A program made the translations under genes and the position numbers. A DNA stretch of 64,000 nt from Tropicibacter sp. Alg240-R139 (GTDB lineage Bacteria; Pseudomonadota; Alphaproteobacteria; Rhodobacterales; Rhodobacteraceae): assembly GCF_900537075.1 (NCBI RefSeq), contig NZ_UNRA01000008.1, forward strand, positions 3 through 64,002, written 5' to 3'. Shown in pieces: positions 9,310 through 18,205 of the stretch. The first letter of the stretch is position 1. Each line of letters starts with the position of its first letter. The notes beneath the pieces were generated by a model. It saw only the letters and a list, made by a program, of their open reading frames with translations, did no database searches and was not told the DNA's origin.

Positions 9310-10187
9310 GAAAGCAGCCCCAACAGATACTGGCCATAGGCGTTCTTGGCGAACATCTCGGCCCGCGCGCGCAACTGCTCTGCGTCGATCCAGCCCGCCT
9401 CAAACGCGATCTCTTCGGGGCAGCCCGTCTGAAGGCCCTGCCGTTCCTCGAGTGTGCGCACAAAGTTGCCCGCATCCAGCAGGCTGGCGTGGGTGCCCGT
9501 GTCGAGCCAGGCATAGCCGCGCCCCATGGTTTCCACGCGCAGCGCGCCCTCTTCCAAATACATCTGCAACAGGTCGGTGATCTCCAGCTCGCCACGCGGC
9601 GACGGCTGCACCCGTTTGGCGCGTTCCGGCGCGGTGCCATCCAGGAAATAAAGCCCGGTCACCGCATAGTTCGACGGCGCCACATCCGGTTTCTCGATGA
9701 TCTCGCGCGCGCGGCCATCATCGTCAAACGCCACCACGCCGTACCGTTCCGGATCGGCCACGTGATAGCCAAAGACCGTGCCGCCCTGGGTCTGCGCATC
9801 CGCCACCGCCATCAGCTTGGGCAGCCCGTGGCCAAAGAAAATGTTGTCGCCCAGAACCAGCGCTGCGGGTGATCCGTCAAGGAACTCCTCGGCCAGGATG
9901 AACGCCTGCGCCAGACCATCGGGGCTGGGCTGGACCACATATGTCAGCGAAATCCCCCATTGGCTGCCATCGCCTAAGGTCCGCTTGAACTGGTCCTGAT
10001 CCTGCGGCGTGGTGATCACACAGATCTCGCGGATACCGGCCAACATCAGCACGCTGAGCGGGTAATAGATCATCGGCTTGTCATAAAGCGGCAACAGCTG
10101 CTTTGAAACAGCCATGGTGATCGGATAGAGCCGCGTGCCGCTGCCCCCTGCCAAAATGATCCCTTTGCGCCCTGTACGATCGCTCAT
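9306..10187 (-). CDS. rmlA: Glucose-1-phosphate thymidylyltransferase
   Basis: The 293-residue protein carries the nucleotidyltransferase loop [11 protein letters not shown] (residues 14-24) and the RmlA features [28 protein letters not shown]-like and [11 protein letters not shown]. It makes dTDP-glucose, step one of dTDP-L-rhamnose synthesis. It overlaps rmlD by 4 bases (ATGA) and the following glycosyltransferase by 4 bases, indicating tight coupling. Length is normal for the family. Confidence 0.97.
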   Translation of the reverse strand: MSDRTGRKGIILAGGSGTRLYPITMAVSKQLLPLYDKPMIYYPLSVLMLAGIREICVITTPQDQDQFKRTLGDGSQWGISLTYVVQPSPDGLAQAFILAEEFLDGSPAALVLGDNIFFGHGLPKLMAVADAQTQGGTVFGYHVADPERYGVVAFDDDGRAREIIEKPDVAPSNYAVTGLYFLDGTAPERAKRVQPSPRGELEITDLLQMYLEEGALRVETMGRGYAWLDTGTHASLLDAGNFVRTLEERQGLQTGCPEEIAFEAGWIDAEQLRARAEMFAKNAYGQYLLGLLS

Positions 10188-11029
10188 CCCAAAACCTCTT
10201 TCACAATGTCCCGCAGGCCAACCCGCCAGTCGGGACGCTTAATACCAAAAACAGTCCCTAATGTGGCGCAATCCAGCCGGGAATTCAGCGGGCGTTTGGC
10301 CGGTGTAGGATAGTCCGAGCTGGGAATATCCGTGACCGCACAAGACAGTCCCGCAACGGCAAATGTTTCGCGTGCGAAATCTGCCCAGCTGACATCTGGC
10401 GCACCCGCAAAATGATAGACCCCCGACTTGGCCGGATCCGTCGCCAGCTGCCGGGCCATTTCGATGCAAGCCGCCGCAATATCGCGCGCAGGCGTCGGCC
10501 CGCCGATTTGATCACCCACGATGGTCAGCGCATCGCGTTCCGCCCCCAGCCGCAGCATGGTCTTGACGAAGTTGTGTCCATGCGCTGAGACCACCCACGA
10601 CGTGCGCAGGATCGCATAAGCCCCACCTGCGGCGTGCACTGCTTGCTCCCCTTTCAGTTTGGAGCGCCCATAAACCCCAAGGGGGCCGGTCGGATCATCC
10701 ACCTGCCAAGGCTGATCCCCCGCGCCGGAAAACACGTAATCCGTCGAGATCGTGACAAAGGGGATGCCCAAATGCGCACAGGCCCGCGCCATGGCGCCGG
10801 GTGCATCGCCGTTGATCATGGTGGCGCGCGCCTCAACCTCTTCGGCCTTATCGACAGCCGTGTAAGCTGCCGCATTGATCACCGCATCGGGGCGCCGCAC
10901 AGCAATCACCGCCGCACAAGCGTCGGGGTCTTCCAGATCCGCCATCGTCCGATCCAGACAAGTCACGCCCTCATACATCGCCAGTTCCCGCGCCACCTGC
11001 CCGGTCTGTCCAAACACCAGAATGTTCAC
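10184..11029 (-). CDS. rmlD: dTDP-4-dehydrorhamnose reductase
   Basis: The 281-residue short-chain reductase has the N-terminal GQTGQVA nucleotide-binding motif (residues 8-14), STDYVFSG, and YGRSKLKGE with the catalytic Tyr/Lys pair. It catalyses the last step to dTDP-L-rhamnose. It follows rmlB after a 115-base gap filled by a long inverted repeat. The coding sequence also contains a near-copy of the 16-base palindrome found downstream of parB (10365-10380). Confidence 0.96.
   Translation of the reverse strand: MNILVFGQTGQVARELAMYEGVTCLDRTMADLEDPDACAAVIAVRRPDAVINAAAYTAVDKAEEVEARATMINGDAPGAMARACAHLGIPFVTISTDYVFSGAGDQPWQVDDPTGPLGVYGRSKLKGEQAVHAAGGAYAILRTSWVVSAHGHNFVKTMLRLGAERDALTIVGDQIGGPTPARDIAAACIEMARQLATDPAKSGVYHFAGAPDVSWADFARETFAVAGLSCAVTDIPSSDYPTPAKRPLNSRLDCATLGTVFGIKRPDWRVGLRDIVKEVLG
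10365..10380. promoter_or_regulatory. Second parS-like palindrome, inside rmlD
   Basis: GTTTCGCGTGCGAAAT matches 15 of 16 bases of the palindrome at 16872-16887. It is inside codons of rmlD (part of the reading FARET), so chance cannot be excluded. In parS systems secondary sites within a few kilobases are common. Binding is not shown. Confidence 0.35.
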
Positions 11030-11039
11030 GCGCCCTGCC

Positions 11040-11136
11040 CTTCATCTTTTCTCAAATACTCTCGCCGAAGGCGAAATGAATTGGGTTTTCCCTGAAAACC
11101 CAAGCCTCCGGCGGGAGTACTTGAGAAAAGGTGAAG
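11040..11136. repeat. Long near-perfect inverted repeat between rmlB and rmlD
   Basis: The left arm begins CTTCATCTTTTCTCAAATAC and the right arm ends GTACTTGAGAAAAGGTGAAG. The arms pair over more than 40 bases with a few mismatches, an 8-base insertion in the left arm (GAAATGAA) and a 3-base loop between TTGGGTTTTC and GAAAACCCAA. It fills the whole rmlB-rmlD gap. It may be a transcript-stabilising or attenuating hairpin, or a mobile palindromic element of the kind scattered through Rhodobacteraceae intergenic DNA. Confidence 0.85.
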
Positions 11137-11144
11137 AGAAAGCC

Positions 11145-12185
11145 TCATGCCTTGACCCCCAGCCGTTCGCCAACTCCGTGACGGTCCTGCAGGGCGCGCC
11201 ACCAGGGTTCGTTGTCCAGATACCAGCACACGGTCTTCTCTAGCCCCTCTTCCACCGTCACCGAGGGCCGCCAGCCCAGCTCGTCGCGAATGCGGGTCGG
11301 GTCGATGGCATAACGCGCATCATGACCGGGGCGGTCGGTGACGAATGTGATCAGGTCGGCATATGGCTGCTCCCCGGGGCGCAGCCGGTCAAGGATGGCG
11401 CAGATCGTCTGCACCAGCTCCAGGTTCGACCGCTCGTTCTCGCCGCCAATATTATACGACCGGCCCAGCTGTCCGCGCTGTAGCACCGTCAGCAGCGCAT
11501 CAGCGTGATCCTCGACATACAGCCAGTCGCGCACGTTGGAGCCATCGCCATAGATCGGCAGCAACTTGCCCGCCAGCGCATTCAGGATCACCACCGGAAT
11601 CAGCTTTTCGGGAAAATGATAGGGGCCGTAATTGTTCGAGCAATTGGTCAGCACCACCGGCAGGCCATAGGTCTCGGCCCAGGCGCGCACCAGATGGTCG
11701 CTGGCCGCCTTGGACGCCGAATAGGGCGAGCGGGGGTCATAAGGCGTGTCCTCGGTAAACTGGCCGGTGTCGCCGAGCGAGCCATAAACTTCATCCGTCG
11801 AGATGTGGTGAAAGCGAAAACCATCGGGCCGCCCCTGCCCCAGCCAGAACTCACGCGCGGCCTCAAGCAGCGTATAGGTGCCGGTGATGTTGGTTTCGAT
11901 AAAGGTGCCCGGCCCGTCGATGGACCGGTCCACATGGGATTCAGCCGCCAGATGCATGATGGCGTCGGGCTGATGCTCGGCGAACGCCGCATCCATCGCC
12001 GCACGGTCGCAAATATCAGCCTCTAAAAAGGTATAATTGCTTGCATCGGCGACGCTGGCCACATTGTCCAGGCAGGCTGCATAGGTGAGCGCGTCGAGGT
12101 TCAGCACCGCGTGCCCTGCCGCCACCGCCTGACGCACCACGGCCGATCCGATGAACCCTGCCCCACCGGTTACGATCAAACGCAT
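11145..12185 (-). CDS. rmlB: dTDP-glucose 4,6-dehydratase
   Basis: Starting at 12185, just after GGAGGGG, the product is 346 residues. It has the TGGAGFIG nucleotide-binding motif (residues 6-13), STDEVYG with the catalytic Asp-Glu pair, and YSASK with the Tyr/Lys pair. It produces dTDP-4-keto-6-deoxyglucose. The start chosen is 2 bases after the rmlC stop; an earlier in-frame ATG at 12200 overlaps rmlC and has no better ribosome binding site. Confidence 0.97.
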   Translation of the reverse strand: MRLIVTGGAGFIGSAVVRQAVAAGHAVLNLDALTYAACLDNVASVADASNYTFLEADICDRAAMDAAFAEHQPDAIMHLAAESHVDRSIDGPGTFIETNITGTYTLLEAAREFWLGQGRPDGFRFHHISTDEVYGSLGDTGQFTEDTPYDPRSPYSASKAASDHLVRAWAETYGLPVVLTNCSNNYGPYHFPEKLIPVVILNALAGKLLPIYGDGSNVRDWLYVEDHADALLTVLQRGQLGRSYNIGGENERSNLELVQTICAILDRLRPGEQPYADLITFVTDRPGHDARYAIDPTRIRDELGWRPSVTVEEGLEKTVCWYLDNEPWWRALQDRHGVGERLGVKA

Positions 12186-12187
12186 GG

Positions 12188-12742
12188 CTACCCCTCCCAC
12201 GTGAAAGGGCTGTCAAACTCGGCCAGCGCGGGCGCGACCGTGTCCTTGTCCGAGAGCACCGGTGTGCTGTCAAACCCCCAATCGATGCCGCAGCTGTCCC
12301 ACCGCACCGCGCCGTCACAGTCGGGGGCGTAGTAGTCGGTGCATTTGTAACAGATCTCGGTATCCGGGGCCTTGGTGACGAATCCATGCAGGAACCCTTT
12401 GGGCACCAGCAGCTGCTTGCCGTTCTCGGCGCTCAATTCGACCCCCACCCATTGGCCATAGGTGGGCGACCCCTTGCGGATGTCGACCGCCACATCAAAC
12501 AGCGCGCCACGCCCGCAGCGCACCAGCTTGTCCTGGGCGTGAGGCGGAGATTGGAAATGCAGGCCCCGGATGGTGCCCACGCTCGCGGACAGCGAATGGT
12601 TGTCCTGTACAAACTCCAGCGCGATCCCAGCCTCAGCCATGCGCTTCTGGTTCCAACTTTCGCTGAAGAACCCGCGCGCGTCGCCGAAACGCTGGGGCGT
12701 CAGGATCAGCACCCCTGGCAATACGGTTTGCTCCACCTGCAT
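12188..12742 (-). CDS. rmlC: dTDP-4-dehydrorhamnose 3,5-epimerase
   Basis: From the start at 12742, with AGAGGTGA about 8 bases upstream, the cupin protein is 184 residues. It contains [19 protein letters not shown] with the catalytic His, [13 protein letters not shown], and [11 protein letters not shown]. An upstream ATG at 12775 would add 11 residues without a ribosome binding site. This is the first gene of the rmlC-B-D-A-GT operon. It lies 72 bases downstream of the replication initiator on the same strand. Confidence 0.96.
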   Translation of the reverse strand: MQVEQTVLPGVLILTPQRFGDARGFFSESWNQKRMAEAGIALEFVQDNHSLSASVGTIRGLHFQSPPHAQDKLVRCGRGALFDVAVDIRKGSPTYGQWVGVELSAENGKQLLVPKGFLHGFVTKAPDTEICYKCTDYYAPDCDGAVRWDSCGIDWGFDSTPVLSDKDTVAPALAEFDSPFTWEG

Positions 12743-12769
12743 CTGCAAATCACCTCTTTCAAAATCGTC

Positions 12770-12787
12770 CGGCAAAAGCTCTTGCCG
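12770..12787 (-). terminator. Weak hairpin between initiator gene and rmlC
   Basis: CGGCAA and TTGCCG form a 6-base-pair stem with a 6-base loop in the 72-base gap. No proper U-tract follows on the minus strand. It could reduce, but is unlikely to stop, read-through from the initiator gene into the rhamnose operon. Confidence 0.3.
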
Positions 12788-12814
12788 ACATGTACCAAGA
12801 GCGCTCGGTGTATG

Positions 12815-13831
12815 TCACCGGGCCGCGCGTTTTTTCACCCAGCCCAGAAATGCCGCATCCGGCTTACGCAACCGCGGAGACCCCGAGCGCGCCCAGACCC
12901 CGCGCCACTCTGCCTCGAGCGCATAGATATCCGCGCCCGGCAGCAGGCGGCGCGCCTCTTCCAGCGCGTCCAAGCCCAGCGTCGGTGGCGGCGTGTCGGA
13001 ACTCACCAAGCCACCACGCGGGGTGAACCGCATCAGGTCGCCGGGTTCCTCGGTCATCTCGTAATCGGGCAGATGATCGGCCGTGATCATGTCGCGCAGC
13101 ATCTTGCGAAACACGCGGCGCGGCGAGGCACTGCCGGATTTCTTGAGCAGCGTGTCGACCGAGACGGTCCAGGCCGGCTGGCGGCCGCAGTGCTTGCGCG
13201 CCAGCTCATAGATCCGCCGTTCCAGCGGTTTGCGCAGGCGAAAATAATCGCGACTGAGCGTCAGCACCGATTTCGACACCACCGCGCGAAACAGCCAATC
13301 CGACAGGGTCACGGATACGCTGACCATGCGGCCTCCGCGGGATTTGCGCACGATCTCCCAGCTTTCGATCAGGCCAAAGCCGCTGGTGGTCTCGGTCTCG
13401 CCGGTCACGATGTTGGTGGTGATGCGGGTGCCCGCCAGCCGCTCAAACGCCTCGCGCAGGCGGCGGTAGGCGTCACCGGAGGTTTCACGGTTCGTCGCCA
13501 CCAGCAGATCATGCGCCTTGAGCTGTAGCGTCCGGCTGACCTGCCGTCCGGCATTGATCGCCGCCATCAGCTGGCTGATGCAGAAGATCAGGATGTCCTT
13601 GTCGTGGATCGTGGCCAGCCCCTTGACCGACGGCGTCACGGTGATTTCGGTGCCGTTGTGGTCATACTGCAGGATGCGTCGATCGGGCCGCGTCGCCAGC
13701 GAAAACAGCGGATGTTCCATGCTGGCGATGTCGTCCTTGGGGATCGCATCAAAGATATCGCAGACGAAAAAATCGCCCTGTTGGTGGCGGTCCGGCAATA
13801 GCCCCCCCGCTGTTGTCACTGCCCTGCTCAT
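12815..13831 (-). CDS. repA: RepA-type plasmid replication initiator (RPA family)
   Basis: The 338-residue protein matches the RPA replication-initiator family of alphaproteobacterial plasmids. Family landmarks include GDFFVCDIFDAIPKDD near the N-terminus, MEHPLFSLATRPDRR, the central ILIFCISQLMAAI helix region and SVTLSDWLFRAV with the following LSRDYFRLRKPLERRIYELARKH-like winged-helix part. Such proteins bind iterons next to their gene and recruit the host replication machinery. Divergent parA/parB and iterons 136 bases upstream support the assignment. The rhamnose operon directly downstream is the arrangement I recall for RepA-I 'biofilm' plasmids of roseobacters; the compatibility group itself needs a phylogeny. 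Confidence 0.9.
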   Translation of the reverse strand: MSRAVTTAGGLLPDRHQQGDFFVCDIFDAIPKDDIASMEHPLFSLATRPDRRILQYDHNGTEITVTPSVKGLATIHDKDILIFCISQLMAAINAGRQVSRTLQLKAHDLLVATNRETSGDAYRRLREAFERLAGTRITTNIVTGETETTSGFGLIESWEIVRKSRGGRMVSVSVTLSDWLFRAVVSKSVLTLSRDYFRLRKPLERRIYELARKHCGRQPAWTVSVDTLLKKSGSASPRRVFRKMLRDMITADHLPDYEMTEEPGDLMRFTPRGGLVSSDTPPPTLGLDALEEARRLLPGADIYALEAEWRGVWARSGSPRLRKPDAAFLGWVKKRAAR

Positions 13832-13935
13832 TCGCCCTGCCCCGGCTCTTGTCTGGATGGCCCGTTTTTCGGTCGGTTGGCCGACTCATGTACGGGCTCG
13901 TTTTCTTTCGTGGTTTTAGTAACGCCACCCTAGAG

Positions 13936-13944
13936 TTATCCACA
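13936..13944 (+). promoter_or_regulatory. DnaA box
   Basis: TTATCCACA is a perfect match to the DnaA-box consensus and lies 22 bases before the first iteron, where host DnaA is expected to help open an iteron origin. Confidence 0.75.
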
Positions 13945-13966
13945 AGCCCAGACAACTGCCTGACAA

Positions 13967-14032
13967 CGGGGGTTCGGAGTCACTTCATCGGGGGTTCAGA
14001 GTCACTCTTTCGGGGTTTCAGAGTCATCATGA
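13967..14032 (+). repeat. Three tandem 22-base iterons
   Basis: Repeats begin at 13967, 13989 and 14011, exactly 22 bases apart. Cores are CGGGGGTTCGGAGTCAC, CGGGGGTTCAGAGTCAC and CGGGGTTTCAGAGTCAT. Constant spacing of about two helical turns and position upstream of the RPA initiator identify them as initiator-binding iterons. Confidence 0.85.
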
Positions 14033-14275
14033 TCTGGGAATTTAGGTTTTGAGCATTGAATTAAAAGAGTTTTCTTTCAAAAGCAGTGTCCTGTAACTGA
14101 AGATAACACACATTTAACACCCTAAAAAAATTTCGCCACGCAAAATCTTGCGCTATATTCGCAGCACCATCCCCTTATTTTGCTAAGAAAATTCAGGTGA
14201 CCTGCGCCTTTTTCTTTCATGTGCCACCTTTTTGGGTATCATGGGGGAAACACGACACATCGAGCGGATTTCATC

Positions 14276-15664
14276 ATGGCCAAGGACAGCACCTCCCTGC
14301 CCCCCTATTTCAACATCGATCCTGATGCCGCGCTTAGCGAGCTGGACTTACCCACAGATACCGGCGGCTTTGCTGAAATCGCCGAAGCTTGCACTCGGGG
14401 TCGGGCGGACCTGGCCAGCCGGGGTATGGATGACGAGGGGCGCAAAAGCCTGCGCCTGTTTTCGACCTGGGAAATCACCCGCTATCTGATCCCCGTGGCC
14501 CAGGCCCATTTCCGCCGCGTGCTGAAGCAGAACCCCGACCTGCCCCAAGGCCAGTCCGAGACTGAAGGCGGCGCCAAATGGTTCACCCTGGACGAGGTGC
14601 TGCGCCTGCGCGCCTTCTTTGGGGCGCAGGGATCAAAGGCCAAGAACTATCTCCCCTATCGCCCCGCTGGACAGCCCGCCAAACTGGTGGCCGTGGCCAA
14701 CTTCAAGGGCGGCGTCGGCAAGACATCCACGGCGGCCCATCTGGCAATGTCCGCCGCTTTGGACGGCTACAAGGTACTGGTGGTGGATCTGGACAGTCAG
14801 GGCTCGATGACCTCGATCTTTGGCGGCCGGGTCGAGGATGAGTGGAATACCGCTTTCCCTCTGCTGGCGCGCCACTACGGCGAGCATCTGCGCATCGAGA
14901 ACCAGCGCCGCCTGGATCGCGGCGACGCGCCACAGCCCCTGGACGAGGCGCTGAGCGCCGCCATGGACATGACTGCCCAAGACGTCATCCAATCCACCCA
15001 CTGGCCAAACATCGACCTGATTGGCGCGCAGCTGAACCTCTACTGGGCCGAGTTCCAGATCCCGGTCTGGCGCATGCAGGCGCGCGGATGGAAGCTCTGG
15101 GATGCGCTCACAGACCGGCTCGAGGCGGACGGGGTGCTGGATGATTATGATCTGGTGTTCATCGATACGCCCCCGGCCCTTGGCTATCTGACCATCAACG
15201 GGCTGGCGGCGGCCGACATCCTGCTGGTGCCCATGGGGGCATCGTTTCTGGAGTTCGACAGCACGGGTCGTTTCTTTGACATGCTGCATTCTACATTTGC
15301 CAGCATCGAGGATGGCGAAAACGTCGCCGCCCGCGCCCTGGGGCGGCCCGAGATGGGCTTTGAATGGGACGCGGTGCGCACGGTGATCACCCGCTATGAC
15401 GGCGCGCAACAGGGTGAACTTTCGGCTCTGATGCAGGCCTATTTGGGCAAAACGCTCTCGCCGCACCGACAGGATTTCACCGCGCTCATTGGCCAGGCCG
15501 GCGAGCAGGTGAACGGCATCTACGAGGCCGATTATCGCGATTTCAACCGCGAGACCTATGCGCGAGGTCGTGAGACATTTGACGCCACCTATGCCGCCTT
15601 CAAACGCCTGCTTCTGGGTGTGTGGCGGCGTGGTGAGCTCGAAACCCAACAAGCAGCGGAATAA
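14276..15664 (+). CDS. parA: ParA-type partition ATPase
   Basis: From the ATG at 14276 the protein is 462 residues; an earlier ATG at 14219 adds 19 residues unlike the family and was rejected. Residues 60-115 look like the N-terminal helix-turn-helix of autoregulating ParA/RepA proteins. The deviant Walker A FKGGVGKTS follows at 143-151, then DLDSQGS (171-177) and FIDTPPALGYL. It should drive plasmid segregation together with ParB encoded 34 bases downstream, and repress its own promoter. It is divergent from the initiator across the origin. Confidence 0.93.
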   Translation: MAKDSTSLPPYFNIDPDAALSELDLPTDTGGFAEIAEACTRGRADLASRGMDDEGRKSLRLFSTWEITRYLIPVAQAHFRRVLKQNPDLPQGQSETEGGAKWFTLDEVLRLRAFFGAQGSKAKNYLPYRPAGQPAKLVAVANFKGGVGKTSTAAHLAMSAALDGYKVLVVDLDSQGSMTSIFGGRVEDEWNTAFPLLARHYGEHLRIENQRRLDRGDAPQPLDEALSAAMDMTAQDVIQSTHWPNIDLIGAQLNLYWAEFQIPVWRMQARGWKLWDALTDRLEADGVLDDYDLVFIDTPPALGYLTINGLAAADILLVPMGASFLEFDSTGRFFDMLHSTFASIEDGENVAARALGRPEMGFEWDAVRTVITRYDGAQQGELSALMQAYLGKTLSPHRQDFTALIGQAGEQVNGIYEADYRDFNRETYARGRETFDATYAAFKRLLLGVWRRGELETQQAAE

Positions 15665-15698
15665 CAGACCCTAACAGGGGCAAACAGGAGGATTTCAG

Positions 15699-16760
15699 AT
15701 GGCAAAGCGCAAACGGCTGACCCCCGCACAACCTGGCTTTCTAGGGACATCGCAAGCCGCACCTGAAACCAAAGCTATGCCAGTGGGGATGAACGCCCCC
15801 ATTGCGCAGGTCGCGGGCGAGGCCTCTGCCACCGCTGCGCTGGCAGAGGTAAGCGAGGCGCTGGCCACAGCACGCGCCGAGGGGCGGATGTTGGAGCTGC
15901 TGGATCTCGATGCCATCGATGAACGCCACCTTGTGCGCGACCGTCTGGAGCAGAACGAAGAAGAGATGGAGTCGCTGGTCGAAAGCTTACGCGCACGGGG
16001 TCAGCAGATGCCGGTCGAGGTGGTAGCCCTGCCCGATCCAGCCGGTGGACGGACACATGGTCTGATCTCGGGCTGGCGCCGTTTGACGGCGCTAAAGAGG
16101 CTCTACAAAGAAACATCAGAGCCGAAATTCGCCCAAGTCCGTGCCATGGTGATCACACCGGACACGGCCCAGGACGCCTATGTGGCGATGGTCGAAGAAA
16201 ACGAAATCCGGGTGAACCTAAGCCACTATGAGCGCGCCCGCATCGCTGTACGCGCGATGAAGGAAGAGGTCTATCCGACACAGCGCGCCGCCCTTCAAGG
16301 GCTCTTTGCCAATGCCACCCGGTCCAAGCGGTCCAAGATCGGCACCTTCATGATGCTGGTCGATGCCTTTGACGCGACGCTCTGGTATCCGTCAGCGATC
16401 AGCGAAAAGCTGGGCCTGGCCATGGCGCGCGAGATGGTGCGTGATCCAGGGTTCGCAGATGCGCTGAAAGAGCGGCTGAAAGAGACTCCTCGCGACAGCG
16501 CCGGTGCCGAGATGCGGATCATCGCCCAGGCCCTGGCTGAGCGTCAGACCCCTCCTCTGGCGGCAGATCCAGAGCCTTCGCCGCGTCCTCGCGTGCGCTC
16601 GACTGCGCAGAACCCGGCGAAGGGCGAGCGCATCGTCACCCAGGTCACGACCGGCATCGAAATGCGATTCACCCCGGATCAGAGCCGCATTGAGCTGGTG
16701 GGCGAAGGCGTCACCGAAGACCTGGTCGAGCTGATCCAGGACGCGATCCGCCGCGCCTGA
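15699..16760 (+). CDS. parB: ParB-type partition protein
   Basis: The 353-residue product begins after a strong AGGAGGATTTCAG site. It has the ParB/Srx N-terminal core: LVESLRARGQQMPVEVV, then LISGWRRLTALKRL in place of the usual GERR box, and VEENEIRVNLSHYERA, followed by a helix-turn-helix and C-terminal dimer region. It should bind a centromere-like site; the best candidate is the palindrome 111 bases downstream at 16872. It is co-transcribed with parA. Confidence 0.92.
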   Translation: MAKRKRLTPAQPGFLGTSQAAPETKAMPVGMNAPIAQVAGEASATAALAEVSEALATARAEGRMLELLDLDAIDERHLVRDRLEQNEEEMESLVESLRARGQQMPVEVVALPDPAGGRTHGLISGWRRLTALKRLYKETSEPKFAQVRAMVITPDTAQDAYVAMVEENEIRVNLSHYERARIAVRAMKEEVYPTQRAALQGLFANATRSKRSKIGTFMMLVDAFDATLWYPSAISEKLGLAMAREMVRDPGFADALKERLKETPRDSAGAEMRIIAQALAERQTPPLAADPEPSPRPRVRSTAQNPAKGERIVTQVTTGIEMRFTPDQSRIELVGEGVTEDLVELIQDAIRRA

Positions 16761-16813
16761 CCCGTCTCTTCATTTGGCCAAAAATATCCTGGGGGAGTCG
16801 CGCATCGCGCGGC

Positions 16814-16842
16814 GGGGGCAAAGCCCCCTCCCCTCTTTTTTC
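16814..16842 (+). terminator. Terminator after parB
   Basis: GGGGGC-AAA-GCCCCC forms a tight stem followed by TCCCCTCTTTTTT. The preceding bases (AAAATATCCTGGGGGAG) resemble an intergenic motif common in Rhodobacteraceae genomes. Confidence 0.75.
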
Positions 16843-16871
16843 CGTTAACCAGACTCTGTTTGAAGCAAAGT

Positions 16872-16887
16872 GTTTCGCGTGCGAAAC
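16872..16887. promoter_or_regulatory. Candidate parS centromere site
   Basis: GTTTCGCGTGCGAAAC has perfect 7-base arms around a 2-base centre. It resembles parS-type palindromes (chromosomal core GTTTCACGTGAAAC) and lies 111 bases after parB. A 15/16 match occurs at 10365. No experimental link is visible. Confidence 0.6.
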
Positions 16888-16900
16888 GTTTCCTTAACCT

Positions 16901-18205
16901 TCAGCGCCCCACCCCAAGGTACATTTCAAACCCGGCCCGCTTGGCGGATTTCTCGGTGTAGATGTTGCGCAGGTCGACCATGCGGGGCGTTTCCATCTTC
17001 TTGGCCATCTGCTTCAGATCGAGCGCCCGGAACTCGTTCCACTCGGTCAGCAGCACCACCAGATCGGCGTTGCGCACAGCGTGATAGGGATCGTCCATCC
17101 ATTTGACCCCTGGCAACAGATCCTCGCCTTCGGCAAATCCTTGGGGGTCCACCACGCGGACTTTGGCGCCGCCGCCGATCAGGGCCGGCACGATGGTCAG
17201 GCTGGGTGCGTCGCGCATGTCGTCGGTGTTGGGTTTGAATGTCACCCCCAAAACGGCAACGGTCTTGCCGTTGAACGTGCCATCCAGCGCATCGCGCAAC
17301 TTTTCGACCATGCGGGATTTGACCTCGTCATTGACGCGCATGACCGTCTCGGTGATCTGCATCGGAAAGGCATTGTCCTGCCCGATCCGCGCCAGGGCTG
17401 CGGTGTCCTTGGGAAAGCACGAGCCGCCATAACCGGGGCCTGCGTGCAGGAACTTGTTGCCGATGCGCCCGTCCATGCCAATGCCGCGCGACACCTCTTT
17501 CACATCTGCCCCAACCCGCTCACACAGGCCTGCGATCTCGTTGATGAAGGTGATCTTGGTCGCAAGAAACGCGTTGGCCGCGTATTTGATCATCTCGGCG
17601 CTTTCCAGATCAGTGGTCAGGATTGGGAAATCACGCAGATACAAGGGACGATAGATGTCGGCCATCACCTCACCTGCGCGCTCGTTCTGCACCCCCACAA
17701 CCACACGGTCGGGGTGCATGAAATCGTCGATCGCCGCCCCTTCGCGCAGGAATTCTGGGTTTGATGCCACGTCGAACTCGGCCTTGGGATTGGCCTTGAG
17801 AATGGTCTGTTTCACCTGCCGGTTGGTGCCAAGCGGCACGGTGGATTTTGTCACCACCACAGTATAGCCGGTCATCGCCTGTGCGATCTCTTTCGCGGCG
17901 GCCATCACGTATGTCAGATCCGCGTGCCCGTCGCCGCGTCGCGTGGGCGTGCCGACGGCGATGAACACCGCATCGGCCCCATCCACGGCGGCCGTCAGAT
18001 CAGTGGTAAAGCTCAACCGCCCCGCCGCCACGTTCTTGGCCATCAACGCCTCAAGCCCCGGCTCATAGATTGGCACCTGGCCTGCCTGCAGCATCTCGAT
18101 CTTGGCTTCGGCCTTGTCGACGCAAATCACGTCATGGCCAAAATCCGAAAAACAAACGCCCGAGACCAGCCCCACATAGCCTGTTCCTATCATCGCAATG
18201 CGCAT
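16901..18205 (-). CDS. ugd: UDP-glucose 6-dehydrogenase
   Basis: The 434-residue protein begins MRIAMIGTGYVGLVSG, the NAD-binding motif, and has the catalytic cysteine (Cys263) in GPGYGGSCFPKD and Lys in KYAANAFLATKI. It oxidises UDP-glucose to UDP-glucuronate, which can feed the uronate 4-epimerase at 50899. It stands alone on the minus strand, convergent with parB and divergent from galE. Motifs and length are standard for Ugd/RkpK of alphaproteobacteria. Confidence 0.96.
   Translation of the reverse strand: MRIAMIGTGYVGLVSGVCFSDFGHDVICVDKAEAKIEMLQAGQVPIYEPGLEALMAKNVAAGRLSFTTDLTAAVDGADAVFIAVGTPTRRGDGHADLTYVMAAAKEIAQAMTGYTVVVTKSTVPLGTNRQVKQTILKANPKAEFDVASNPEFLREGAAIDDFMHPDRVVVGVQNERAGEVMADIYRPLYLRDFPILTTDLESAEMIKYAANAFLATKITFINEIAGLCERVGADVKEVSRGIGMDGRIGNKFLHAGPGYGGSCFPKDTAALARIGQDNAFPMQITETVMRVNDEVKSRMVEKLRDALDGTFNGKTVAVLGVTFKPNTDDMRDAPSLTIVPALIGGGAKVRVVDPQGFAEGEDLLPGVKWMDDPYHAVRNADLVVLLTEWNEFRALDLKQMAKKMETPRMVDLRNIYTEKSAKRAGFEMYLGVGR

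Larger units (their letters stand above)
13832..14275. other. Probable origin of replication between initiator and parA
   Basis: This 444-base gap contains no gene. In order it holds the initiator's upstream region, a DnaA box (13936-13944), three 22-base direct repeats (13967-14032), a clearly AT-rich stretch from about 14038 to 14135 suited to duplex opening, and a small palindrome CGCAAAATCTTGCG (14139-14152) before parA. This is the classic layout of an iteron-controlled origin. It must also contain the divergent promoters of the initiator and parA, which I could not place confidently. Confidence 0.8.

Noticed and set aside
7987-9339. 450-residue plus-strand ORF opposite the GT4 and rmlA genes
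   Set aside because: His/Gln/Arg-rich antisense shadow of GC-rich coding DNA with no family motif.
12386-13528. 380-residue plus-strand ORF opposite rmlC and the initiator
   Set aside because: Spans two clear genes on the other strand and shows the amino-acid bias of an antisense frame.
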